Program-made: the position numbers and the translations under genes
In this document: positions 8,951-21,800 of the stretch, piece after piece
Position numbering within the stretch: position 1 is the stretch's first letter
How the letters are laid out: every line of letters begins with the position of its first letter
Notes under the pieces: model-generated
Databases searched by the model: none
Told to the model about the DNA's origin: nothing
Seen by the model: the letters and a program-made list of their open reading frames with translations, nothing else
NCBI GenBank assembly: GCA_024710355.1
Contig: JANJUX010000041.1
Span: 124,001-188,000, forward strand
Source of the DNA: Candidatus Rifleibacteriota bacterium
GTDB taxonomy: Bacteria; Muiribacteriota; Ozemobacteria; Ozemobacterales; Ozemobacteraceae
Direction: 5' to 3'
Length of the DNA: 64,000 bases

Positions 8951-9572
8951 AACCATTCTGATCGTCGATGATCACCCGTTGGTTTGTGATGGTCTGACCC
9001 AGCTTCTTATAACTGCCGGTTTCACAGTCGCCGGGCAGGCGAAAGATGCGCCGGGCGCTTTGTCACACCGTGCCTTTAAAAGTTGCGGTCTATTTATCGT
9101 CGACCTGTCTCTCGGAGAACACAGCGCCCTGGAGTTGATTGTCAGACTGCACAAAATGAAATACCGCGTGCTGGTTTATTCGATGCACGAAACATCGAAT
9201 GTTGTCCGCCAGGCATTTGATGCCGGTGCCATGGGCTATGTCACCAAAAGAGAGACCCCTACCATTCTTCTTGAGGCCATAGAATGCATTTTTGCCGGAA
9301 AAATTTATCATAGCCCGCGAGTAAGCGAAATTTTATCAGACACAGACCCGACTGAGGAGCTCAGCGACCAGCAGAAACAGATTTTTCAGCTGCTCGGGCG
9401 CGGCTTGTCGAATACCTGTATCGCCCAGGAACTTGACATCAGCGTGCGAACTCTCGAATCATACTGTGTCCGAATAATGAACAAATTGAACGTCAGTGGT
9501 ATCAAAAAGCTTCGACAAAAGGCGATTCTTGCCTTCAAAAAAGATATCTTCAACGACGGACAGGGTAAATAA
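8940..9572 (+). CDS. NarL/LuxR-family response regulator
   Basis: 210 residues. The receiver domain (about 5-120) has the acidic pocket DD (10-11), phospho-accepting Asp55 (FIVDLSLG), a conserved Ser/Thr position and Lys in YVTKRE. The C-terminal LuxR-type helix-turn-helix (about 145-200) reads LSDQQKQIFQLLGRGLSN through CIAQELDISVRTLESY. It should bind DNA when phosphorylated by the overlapping kinase gene product. Two ATG codons (8940, 8943) are possible starts. The next gene downstream is the giant exoprotein, 325 bases away, making it a plausible but unproven target. Confidence 0.92.
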   Translation: MMNKTILIVDDHPLVCDGLTQLLITAGFTVAGQAKDAPGALSHRAFKSCGLFIVDLSLGEHSALELIVRLHKMKYRVLVYSMHETSNVVRQAFDAGAMGYVTKRETPTILLEAIECIFAGKIYHSPRVSEILSDTDPTEELSDQQKQIFQLLGRGLSNTCIAQELDISVRTLESYCVRIMNKLNVSGIKKLRQKAILAFKKDIFNDGQGK

Positions 9573-9897
9573 ACAGATTTCTTTGTCTGACGAAGATATG
9601 ACCCTCCCATCTCCACGTCGGCACAAATTTGAATCATTGCGACCCCCAGCTGTTTTTTCAAGGTGGTTGTTTCGCGATGGCATAGCTGGCGGCAGAAAAC
9701 GCGGGGCCACAAAAAAATGAGGGGGGAATCCCTCTTATTTTTATTTTCGCCAACAACTTAAACTTACTCACAGGTGTAAAAACTCTGGCTCCGTCGGTGT
9801 ACATCGCCCGGAAATCCGGTGCCGGTCAGAAACATAAACGGATAAACATGCTCCTGTGGCAATGAAATAAAGAGTTTGAATCTCAAGGAGAAACAAA
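9573..9897. other. Gap upstream of the giant exoprotein gene
   Basis: 325 bases without a convincing gene. It holds a weak terminator (9711-9747). A potential long-range stem AAACTCT/AGAGTTT (9780-9786 with 9870-9876) encloses a CCGGAAATCCGG hairpin (9809-9820) just before the exoprotein ribosome binding site. I compared it mentally with c-di-GMP, fluoride and Moco riboswitch signatures and found no convincing match. The long untranslated leader could still be regulatory. Confidence 0.5.
9711..9747 (+). terminator. Weak terminator after the two-component genes
   Basis: A short GAGGG/CCCTC stem (9719-9723 with 9730-9734) is flanked by an A7 run and a T-rich run (9735-9747). The stem is short, so read-through into the exoprotein gene is possible. 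Confidence 0.4.
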
Positions 9898-12800
9898 ATG
9901 AGTCTGCTGAAAACCTGGAAAAGGCGTATTTTGAGAAGGTTTGCCCCCAAAAATACCAATAAGGGGGTCTTAAATAAAACCTGGAAAAAAATAGCCACCG
10001 GAATTGCCGGCCTGGGTTTTCTGGCGACTGGCAATATGACCTTCGGGCAGCAGAGCGTCATTCAGGCGTTTGACGGCAACAGCACACTGGTAAACGTCGA
10101 TTATGACAATAATAACAATGCAAGATTTCACATCACTTCACAGAAGACTTCCGGAATAAACGCCTTCAATTCATTCAGCGACTTCAATCTTGCCACAAAC
10201 GAAACCGCCAACTTTTACCTGCCGAACGGCACCAGCAACCTGATAAATTTCGTCAAAACGAAAATCGAAATCGACGGTACTGTCAACACCATAAAGAACA
10301 ACAAAATCGGCGGAAATCTCTTTTTTCTGAGTTCTCAGGGCCTTGTGCTCGGCAGCTCAGGGGTTGTTAACTGCGGCGCCCTGTATGCCATGACACCCAC
10401 CACCGAATTCATGGACAAATTTATTGGCGGTGACGACGGCACTCTCAACACAGATACGAACGCCACCGAGATCGCGCAGATCACTTCGCGAAAGTTTGTG
10501 AACCACAACGGCATCGTTGCCGAAGACGGCGTTCCACTGAATGCCGATGGTTCGATCGTGATTGCCGGCAGAATCAATGCTATCGATAACGTCGGCGCCC
10601 ATGCCGGCAGCGTGACTCTTGAAGGCAGCGGCAGAATCGATACGGGGATTACAGATTTTTCCGCGCTGGTAAACACCGACAACATCTGGCAGCAGGATGC
10701 AACCGGTTATTTTTACGGCCAGCCAAGTCTTGAAGTCAGTGTTTCGGGGCTTGCCATGACAACCAACGAAGACGGTAACGTCGAACTGGTTGCCATTGCC
10801 GATACCAAAGGCAAAACATCTTCGAGTTCAATCGTGGATGGAGTAAGTTCACATACCAAGGCTACCGCAGACGCAAAAGTGAAGGTAAGCGGGAAGGTCA
10901 ATGCGAAAAAAAACGCGACTTTCGAAGCCGTCGCAGTGAACGGTACTCTCGCCGGTACCGAAACAATAGTGGAATATGGTGAAAACAGAAACGTCAGGAA
11001 GTTTTCGGGAGCCGATGCAATTTCATCTGTGAACGCTGCGGTTGAAATCGGCACAACTGCACAGATCAATGCCGATAACGACATCGCATTGCGAGCACTG
11101 GCGACAAACGTCTACAAGAATTCAAAAAGTCCGGTCGATCTTGGGCTTATGATTGCGGGCATGGTGTCACCGGTAAATATTTCTGCCGAAACTGCAGTCA
11201 CCGAAAGCAAGGCCTCGGTAAAAGTCGCTCAGGGCGCCATTTTGGCGGCAAAAAAGAACATTGTGGTTAAGGCGTCAAGTGAAACTGATGTCATTGTCGG
11301 TGCAAGCACCACGCTTGCCAAGAGTCGACAGACTTCAGGCGGCGTTGCCGCCGGTGTTGTCTTCGCAGAATCGGCCAGTGACGCAAATATCGAGATAAGT
11401 GGCAGTCTTAATGCCGGTGTCAGCGGTGACAGCAGTGCTGGTGATATCATGCTGGATGCCGTATCGGTTAATTCACTTGATGCCACGGCAGCAGCGAAAA
11501 CCGCTAATGACAAGTCGGCCATTTCTACGGGCATTGTCATCGGCAAAATATCGAACCGGTCAGATGTAAAAATCAGCAACACTGCGGTCATTAACGCCAA
11601 AAAAGCGGTCAAGGGCAAGGCACTCAGTCGTAGCGACGTTTCAACGACAGCAATGGTTGAAACCGGCGACGACACCTTCGCCGGAATGGCGATCAACTTC
11701 ACCGACTTCGATTCATCGGCAAATGTCGATATAAAAAGTTCGATAGACGCCGTTGGCAATATCGACCTTTCAGCATCCAACCTTGTGCTGCAGAATCGCT
11801 CGACCGCGAAGGGAACGGTTGGTCATTCAAAACTTTCAAAAGCAGTCGCCAACCTTCAGTCAAGTATAGTTGCCGGTATCTTCAGTTTAAGCAAGTTCAC
11901 CTCAAAATTTGCCGGGCCGATTAAAGATCAGGCAACCAAATTCAGAGCGGCAGGCGCGATCGTGATAAATCGCGGCACTCATGATGCCGGGCTCGACATC
12001 GGCAACGATGTCAGGCTGACATCGGGCAGCGATATGATACTCAAATCTTCGTCTGTGGTTCAGGATCTTTTCATTCAGGCAGACAGCGTCGCCAGATCGA
12101 AAACCAACACCGCCGACGGCACAAAAGCCTCTGTCAGTGCCGGAATTGTCTATTCAGATATTTCACAGAACTCAACCTTACAGATTGCCGATGCCTCTTA
12201 CGATGCAATCAACGGCAATAAAACCGTTCTGACAGCCAAAACGGTCGATATCGGCAGCGAGGCCAAAATTGAGTATAACCGTGTTAACCGCATGATCGCC
12301 GCCATCGAGGATGCGATTGCAACCCTCAAGGTCGCCGTTTCCGACTCTGCCCAGCTCGCCATGATCAATTCGGTTGAAACAGCTTACCAGACAATAAAAA
12401 ACAAGTTTTCCGGGCTCGGTGCCGAAGATTTGAGTAAGGCCGACAACATCAGCTTTTTCATCGATGCCCTCACTTCGCTGACGACAATGAGCAATGCCCT
12501 GAGCAACCTTATTTCAGGGGAAAATCTCGTCGTGGCCGTTGCAGCGAAAACCGTCACTTCTGCCATCGACTTTTCCAGCTACAATAACTTTCTCAATACC
12601 GCCGTTTCCAGTGCCGTTAAAGGCGCCAACGAAGAAAACACCACCGACATCGGCTTTGCCGGCGCGGTCGGGCTGACCGATTTCAACGTCAACAGCGATG
12701 TTCTTATCGGTCGGAATGTTACGGTCAAGTCGGTGAACCCAGCGGCCTCGGTTTCAGACGCTGTGAAAGTTTCAGCAAAAACAGACACAGACATGATCAG

Positions 12801-15800
12801 CGGAGCCGGATATCTCATTCCAAGCTCGGGTTCGAAGGCCATGGGCGGAACATATTTCTCGCAGGATTTCAACACATCCGCAAAAGTGATGATACCGGAA
12901 GGTGTTAATCTTAACGGCGGTGGCAAAGACGTTGCCATTTCCGCCACCAACGATGTGAAGGCTATTGCCGGCGGTTTTTCGGCAGCTATGGCCGGGGCCG
13001 GCATTCAGGGCATGTTTACTCACCTGACCGGCACCAATGACGCTTCTATCTATCTCGACGACGAAGCCGATATCTCTTCGGTCAGAAACCTCAAATTCAA
13101 TGCTTTAAACAACACCAGAATCATCAATTTTGCCGGTTCGGTGATGATTTCGAGCTCGGTCGGGGTCGCAGCAGGGTTTGCCATCAACGATTTCGTCAAA
13201 GACAGCATCGTATTGATCGGTGATATCGACTCAAAATATCAGGATTACCTCGACAGGAAAACCGGAACCGACCAAAATACAACTACTGACAGCACCAGAA
13301 ACAGAACCGGCGCGAAAATTGCCGCTACCGGTCAGGTCGATGCCCAGGCGAAGAGTAAAGGCGGTTTCATCGTTGCCGGAGTTGCCGGCGGAATCACCAA
13401 AAATGACGACAGCGGCGACCCGGGCATTACCAGCAAAATTACCGGAAAAGCTACCGAAGCCGAAAGCAAATTGACCGATACCATCAATTCAGTTGCCGGT
13501 AAATTTTCGAACATTACTTCCGAACTGTCGACCAAAACCAAAACCAGCAGTTCCGGCAGCCACACAAACCCGAGCATCAGTCTTTCGGTCGCCGGCAGTG
13601 GCGGGCTTAATTTTATCGAAACAAACACGAGGGTTGATATCAGTGGCATGACCATTGATCTGGGCGGTACCGCCGGGGCAAACCTCAATGCGGTCGCTGT
13701 CAACAATACCGATGTCATGGCTTTTGCCGGCACCGCCGGCGTAATGTTTCAGACGGCCAAAAAAGACACATCAGGCAAGAGTGTCGGCATTGCCGGTGCA
13801 GTGGGCCTCAACATGCTGAAGAACAAAACAGAGGCAATCATCAAAAACAGCAATATAGCCAGCGCCGACGAACTCAATGTTTTTGCCGTAAACGGTGGAA
13901 TGAATATCGCAGCAGGTCTTGGCCTGCAGGTTTCAAAGAATTCGGGCAACGCCGCCGGTGCCTTCACTATGGGTGGCTCTGTTTCTCTCAATCAGATAGA
14001 TAATACTGTCAATGCCGAACTCAACGGCACCAACGTCACCGGCGCAAGCACGCTGAAAACCGACATCAATGTCTCCGCCTACGAAAGCGACATGCAGATC
14101 ACCGGCGGGGTGCAGGTCACGGCCGGCCAGCAGCGCGGTGCGTTCGGCGCGGCGGTGAATGTTTCAGACATAAACAACAATGTGGCGGCAAAAATTTCCG
14201 GGGGCACATTCAATCAGGTGAACAATGTCAGTGTTGCAGCACTGCAGGCAATCGCTCAGATTAACGGAGCCATCACAGCCGGTGTTGTCTTCGGAACAAG
14301 CAACACCACTTCCATTATGGGAGCGATGATCTACAACGACACCGACAATAATCTCACGGCAAAGATCGAGGGGGCAAGCATCAATGCTGCCGGCAAAGTG
14401 GCGGTCAACGCACAGGATTACTTTACAGGTGAAAATATCACCGGCTTCAGTCAGATGCTGAATCGAGCCGATTCAGGGGTAAGCTCGTTCATCTCAGCCG
14501 ATGGCGGTGATTATTACGATATTGACGCCTCGAATGAGGCCGATGGCAGCCTTGCAACACCACTTAAAGACCAGATTAAAAAGGGATCACTGATCGTTTC
14601 TGGGGCTATGGCAATCAGCGTCGCCGATACGGCTGTCGGTGCCGCCGTGTCAATCAACGATGTCGACAATAATTTCACCGCCAGAATCGACAACAGCACC
14701 ATCAGCACCGACGCCGGCACCGTCGAAACCAATGCCCGCACCGACACCTTTATGATCAGTGCCGCCGGCGGGGTTGCCGCCAGCACAAAAAGTGGCGCCG
14801 GCGGCGGTTCGGTCGTCTGGAACGATATAGATTCAGAGGTCAATTCAGGAACGGTTAACTCTGTGATAACCGCCGGCAACTGTCTCAGCAGGGCCGCCAA
14901 TGATTCAAGACTGATCGGCATTGCCGGGCAGGTTACTGCCGGAAAAGGGGCTGCCGCCGGCCTCGCCTTCACCTACAACAAGCTGACCTCAAAATCGAAC
15001 GCTTTCAGCCTCGGAGCAAAGGTTAACGGACCGGGTTACTCAGTTGCGGGGTCACAGTTTCTGGTCAATGCGGCCAACAACGGTGAAATTCTGAATCTGG
15101 CGCTGACTGTTCCGGTAAGTAATGTGGCCGGCATCGGCGGTGCCGTCGCGATCAACAGAATCGACAGTGACGCCATCGCCATCGTTGATAGCGTGTATAC
15201 GGATGCCACAGGCATCGTAAAAACCGTTTCCGACAGCCATGTAAGCGGCTTTGAGAATGTTTCAGCAGCCGCCGAGGAAAAATCGAGCATCAAGGCAATC
15301 TCCGGGTCGTTTGCATTCGGCGGTCAGGCCGCGGTCGGTGGCGCCGTCGCTTATAATGAAATAACCGGCAAAACCGGCGCTCATATGAACAACATTGCTG
15401 TTGATGCGAAAAACGTGCTGATAAAAGGCGTAAATGACGCCGACATCTGGACGATGGCTTCCGGATGTGGCGGTTCGGGCGAGGTTGCCGTTCAGGGCGC
15501 TGCGGCGACCGGTGAAATCAGCCGCACGGTCGCAGCAGGGATGGATAATGTCAGCGCAAGCAAAACCGATTCGTTCGTCGACATTCTGGCCGAAAGCACC
15601 GGCGAAATCAACAGCAATGCCACTGTTGCAGCGGTGGGCGTCGGCGTAGCCGGCGTCGGAGCCGGTGTCGTCGTCAACCGCCTGAGCGACACGATCAGCT
15701 CATCGGTTAGCGGCACCACACTTAATGTAAAAGATCTCGAAGTTAGAGCCAAAGGCAGCCAGACTATCAGGGCCTTCGGGGTTGCCGGAGCCGGCGGCGC

Positions 15801-18800
15801 TTATGCCGGAGTTTCAGGCTCTGTAGCGGTCAACATCATCAATAACGCCGTCAATGCCTTGATCAAAGGAAACACTTCTGTTACCGCCGAAGACAATATC
15901 GGGGTTGTTGCACAAAGCGACGAAACCCTGCTCAACTATGCCGGAATCGTGAGCGGCGGCCTGGTCGGCGTCGGTGCCGGCCTCAGCGTCAATGACATTC
16001 AGGGCGACACCAATGCCTGCATAGAAAACTCAACGGTCAAAGCAATGGGAAAAAACGCCGGGATATCTCTCAAAAACGAGATTTCCGACACCGCAATGAA
16101 CGATGCTTTTATCGATGATACAACTGTAAACGCTCAATACACGCTCGAAAAAAGTCGTATTTCTTCGACAAAAACCGGTCTGGTCGTCGACAGCTCGGCA
16201 ACTCACACACTCAAATCTTTCGTGGCAAACGCTGCTGCCGGCGGCGGTGGTATCGCGGGCACCGTCAATGTCAGTCGTATTTCAGGCACTACCGGTGCCA
16301 GAATTTCAAATACCAGAATAAACAACGGCGCCACCGGAGACGTCAGCGTCAACGCAGGTGATTACAGCAATCTTTCAGGATTTGTTGGTTCAGCCGGCCT
16401 CGGTGGCACCGGCGTCGGCATTGCCGCTGATACGGGCATGGTCAATCGCACCACATCGGCAAAACTTGATGGTATAGTCTCAGACGCAACTTCCAGTTCG
16501 ACTGCCAGAAATGTTTCGGTCAAGGCTGACGCAAAACTCGGTATTTCGGCCGTTGATGCAGGCCTTGCCGTCGGCGCCGGAGGCAATGCCATTGCCGGCA
16601 CACTCGCCACCAACATCATGCAGAGCAATACCGAAGCGATTGTGAACAATGCTAACATCACGCTGAAAAGCCTGGGAGTAAATGCCACTCACAAAGCCAA
16701 AACCTCGATTGCCGCCGGAGCGGTTTCAGCCAGCCTTTACGGAAGTCTCGGCGGATCGCTGGGGGTGAACTCGGTAAAAGACCTGGTCAAAGCCGAAATA
16801 ACCGGCAGCAATATCATCATGCAGAGCAACGGCTCTGGCAAATTCGAAGTGCAGGCTCTGAACGACACGACTTTAAACACTGTTGGCGCCGCCGTCGGAG
16901 GCAGTCTGGTAGTCACGGGCAGCGGCAATCTGGCGGTCAATCTAATCGAAAGCGATGTTCTTGCTCATGTTAAAAACACGACCATGACCAATCGGGCAAC
17001 CGATGTGACGGTCAAGGCCGACGACAAACTCAACATCGATGCCAATCTCGGCACAGTCGCCGTCGGAGCTGTGGGAGCCGGAGCCTCGATAGCTGTAAAC
17101 ACACTCGATGGCAAAAGCAGGGCGGTTATTGACAGCAGCATTCTTTATGCACGCGACAATATGAATATTACTGCCGACACAACCCGTAACCTGACGCAGC
17201 TGGTCGGCACGGCTGCGGGTGGCGCCGGTGCATTCACCGGTAATGTGGTTTATATTTCGGCCGGCAAACTGCTGACAACTGGTTCTGAAGACGGCGCCAC
17301 GAATGTAAGAAATACCGTGACGGCGGCCGAGAACAACAGCTTCGGAAATATCAACGCAACCAACGACACCCTTACCGATGCCGAAAAAAACTCGCTGAAC
17401 GCAAAACCGGGTAAATACTCTTCATCAGCAGCCGCGAAGTCTGAAACCTCGGTCAAGGTGGTCAAAAACGGAAGCAATTTTCCGAAACTTGATTGCAAAC
17501 CTGCGGTCGGCACAGGTGTTGTCAACGTAAAAGCCAGAGAAACCACAAACATCGATGTAATTGGCGGTGGTGCAGCTGTTGGAGCCATGTCGGCCGGCGG
17601 CTCAGTCAGCTTTATTGACCTGCACCGCAATGTCGCAGCCGACGTCAGAAGTGCCTATCTCTATTCGGGTAATTCCGGCCAGATCGAAGCTCTCAGCACC
17701 GGCAATACAAATCTCAGAATGTATCAGGGCACCGTCGGAATCGTCGGAGCTGGAACCGCCGCTTATGGCCGAATCGGCATCAGCGGTGTCGTAAATGCCA
17801 ATCTTTCGTCGGGTGTACAAAGGTGTGATGGTGATCTGGCGGTAAATGCCATCGACAATGCTTCGGCTAACGCCGAGTCATACGGGCTCACAGTCGGTGG
17901 CAAATACGCTGCGGGTGTGCTGGCAACTCAGATAGACAATAATTCTTCTGCCAATGTGAAGCTGACCAACAACAATCATTCGTCGCGCAATTTTACCGCC
18001 AAAGCCGAAAAGAGCAACAATCTTACGGCGAAAACCGTCGGCGGCGCCGTCGGCATTTTTGCGGCCGGAAACGGTATTGTATCGACAGTCAACGACAGCG
18101 GCGGCGCGACGCTTACCGCAAGTGGCGGAACCTATCGCGCCGGTAAGGGGAAAATAGGCCTTTCTGCCGTCAGTGAACCCGTTATTGTTTCAGAAGCCAA
18201 AAGTGCCGCAATCAGCGGTCTCGTATCAGCTGGCGTCTCGGTTGCCAAAGCAACCCTTTCAGGCGTTACTGAAACCAGAGTCATAAATACCCCCGCTTTC
18301 GAATCTCCCGAAATAACCTTCAATGCCACAAACCAGGGCAAGAACAATCTCCTCGCCGAAGGCCTGAACGGCGGATTTGCCGCTACTTTCGGCTATAACG
18401 AAAGCAATGCTCAAAACAATTCAACCGTAAATGTTCTGATCGGCGACGCCACCTACTCAAACTCCGACACCTTACTTAGTCTGCAGGGTTTAAACAAAGT
18501 TGAGCAGAAAGTTGAAACCAGAGGGCTGACCGTCAGTGGCCTGGTTGCCTCGGGCAACAACAAGGCAAAAGCTGAATCAAACAGTTCAACGAATGTTTCA
18601 CTGGGCGGCAGCGACGTTGAAAAAGCGATCCGAAAAATTGACGTCCAGGCGCAAAACACTTCGAATCATGAGATCAAGGCAGATGGCAAAGGCGGTGGTC
18701 TGATATCGGTAGATGGCCTCGCCGCCTATGCGATCAACAATATAACAGGCACGGTAAATGCCGCAATCAACGGCAAATGGAAGATCAGGGAAACTCTGAA

Positions 18801-21800
18801 TCTGCTTGCCTGGCAACAGAACGTTGTCAAAATCGTCGCCGACTCTCTACAGGCAGCACTGATCGGCTACAGTGGCACCAAAGCCGAAAATACCATTACG
18901 GCGACGACAAAGTCTTCGTTTGCCGACAACACTGCAGTTACAGCCGGAGACGACATCACATTCACAGCCATTAATAACACAGTCTGCAACCAGGATGGTG
19001 CCAATTCCGCATCAGGCGGAGGGTATGGCGGCATCGTCGTCAATGGCGCCTGGGGAATCGCCAATATTACCTCAACAACTGAAGCGCAAGTCGGCAAGAG
19101 TGTTAAACTACTGAGCGATGGTGGTGAAATCGCGGGTAAAGCCCTCACCCGCGCCAACATCAACAACAAGGCGCTCACCCAGGGCGCCGGTGTCGTAGCT
19201 AACCCTCTGGCTTTCAGCCAGAATACCATCAATATCAAAGACAGGGTTCTAATCGACAACAGTTCGCTTGTAAAAACCAACAAACCTGGCCAAAACGTAA
19301 AACTTGCGGCTTCTGACGATCTGGTTGCAGTTCTGACAGCCGATGCCGATATGCAGGGCGGCTTCGGCGGCGTATCAAAAGCCAAAACCACATCTGATAT
19401 CACCAGAAACAATACGGTTGATATCTACGGCGATATCAGCAGTGCCAATGACGTAAATATCTATACCGACGCCAGCGCCGACGGCGAGACAGCAAAATAC
19501 GATCTTACCGCTACCGCCGATTCATACAACAAATCGACCGTTGCTGTGGCCAAAGCGGAGCTCAAAAGTGATACGACCCAGAACAACACAATCAACATCT
19601 ACAGCAATGCCGATATCGAGGCGCTCCGCCACATCAACCTCAATTCAGACACCGGCAATATCGTAATGCTGGAGGCCGCCAGTGAATACACATGGCACTC
19701 TGGGAGCAGCACCGGGGGATACTCAAGCACCGCATCAGGCGAACGCATCAACAGTCTGAGCGGCGAGAACAAAGTCACCATCGGCGGTAACCTGCTTGCG
19801 GGCAAAGAAAACAAGGTCGAGCTGACAATCGGCGGCACCATAGATATCTTCGGCGAAATCAGCAACTCGGTGACGACGCCCGAAATCACTTCAACCAAAG
19901 CGGAATATGCGGCCGGGGTAACCACAGGCGTCATGGACTACGCCAACGAGCTGTTCGAACGTTATTTAAAGGTCTGTGAGCTGATTCTGGAATACACGGG
20001 CACCCCGGCTGCCGATGGCTACAGTGCCGAAAAAAACAGACTTCTCGATGAGATGAAAAAATACGGTCTCTATGACCCGAATACCGGCCAACTGGTCGGA
20101 GGACTGCTCGTTCAGTATATAGCACTTCCCGACATGCTGTGCACCGGCGGCGATGTAATCATTAACAGTGGCAGTGTTGCCGGCAACGGTAAAATCACGG
20201 CGAATGGCGCGCCGCAGATCATAGTAAACAACAACAGTAACCTTTACATGAAAGCCGGCGACATAACGATCGTCGAGGGCGGCGGCAGGCTGATCTATAA
20301 TTCTGCTTCGCTCGGCAGCAACGCTAAAAGCAGGCTCTCCTCACTCTCCACGATCACCCTCAACGACGCCCCCGCCCTGATTTCCCTGAAAGAAAACTGG
20401 AGCGGAATGCTGAATGCCATCATTGATGGTGAAACGACCAGCGTAACACCTATAACCAACCTCGAATTGAACGGTCATATCAGCAATGCCTACGGCAAAG
20501 TACAGATAAGCAACAGCGCCGGTGATATCGTCATGCAGGGACGAACGGCAGATACTGGCGCTACCATCAATGCCCTCGAAGTCGAGCTGCTCGCACCCAA
20601 AGGAGCCATCACCCAGGGCTTCAGCGAGGGAATCGTCAACATTGGCGGCAATCCTGAAGATATTTACAAAAACCTCACCAATTCGTATGCAGACACTATT
20701 GCGACCAATCAAAACACCACAACAAATCAGACGGTTACCAGGTTTCCGCACACCCCCGGCGTTATTGATCCTGACAAACAGACCGGAACCTGGATCACCG
20801 GGGGAGCAATCTATCTGAATGCCTCCGACATAAATGTCAACGGTCTGATTCAGAGTGGTTACAGCGATTACAAAGTAAATCTGAATTCGGGTACCGCCAT
20901 TAATTCGCTTATCGACGTTTACAATTCAAGTTACCAGGGCCAGGAAATCACTCCAGAAATGCTGACCGCTTACAAACTCAATACCGCCGGTGTTAAAAAA
21001 GATGCAAGTGGCAACTGGTATTACGAAATTCAGGCATATTACAACCCGCAGACCAGAAGCGTGATGCTTGAAGATATCTCGCCCCAGGGAGGGAAAATAT
21101 ATCTCACCGGTCGCATTTCCAGCACCGGCAACGGTAAAATCCGCGCCTTCGACGGATCTGCAGACATCAATCTAAACATTGATCTTGGTGCAGTGAACCA
21201 GAAACTCCCGGTAACTCTCGGGAGAGTGAATCTCGGAGATGAAGCTGGCCTGGTCAGCATCACCGACACTGCCAAAAAGATCAAGACTGAGTTCACACGT
21301 AACGCAACGACGGTTACCGAATACGATCGCTATGAAATCAAAAAACGTACCGGAGGCTCTTCATCCAAGGGTTACAGTGCAGGGTGGGAACGCATAAATC
21401 TCCCGGATATCATTACTGTCAAAGGACCCGAGGCAACGTATCAGCCGACACCCGGGTTCTATTACAACTGGACGACAGGTCAGACCATTTCCGGAACCAA
21501 TATGTGGAAAAAAGAAGTCAAATTCAAAGTCTGGGGTGCTTACACCAAAACCAAAAGCCAGCTACAGCTTGAAGAACAAAAGACAGAAAACCTGCTACCA
21601 GATTCAGGTACCGTAAACAGGCCCCGCCTGCCGGGCACCTTTATCGGCAAGGTGGGCGGCAGTACGGAACCATATTTCATTAAATACACCAAGAACGTAG
21701 ATAGCTACAGCGAGTTCTACCAGGAATGGAAAACTTTTGACAACGCGATTCATTCGAAGGGCACCGAGCATTACAAGTGGGGAAACACCCAGAATTCCAG

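Noticed and set aside
9386..9712. A 108-codon minus-strand frame overlapping the response regulator end
   Set aside because: Half of it is antisense to the LuxR-type helix-turn-helix; no ribosome site or family.
9573..9897. A known riboswitch in the exoprotein leader
   Set aside because: Local hairpins exist, but the conserved cores of the c-di-GMP, fluoride and molybdenum-cofactor motifs are absent as far as I can see.
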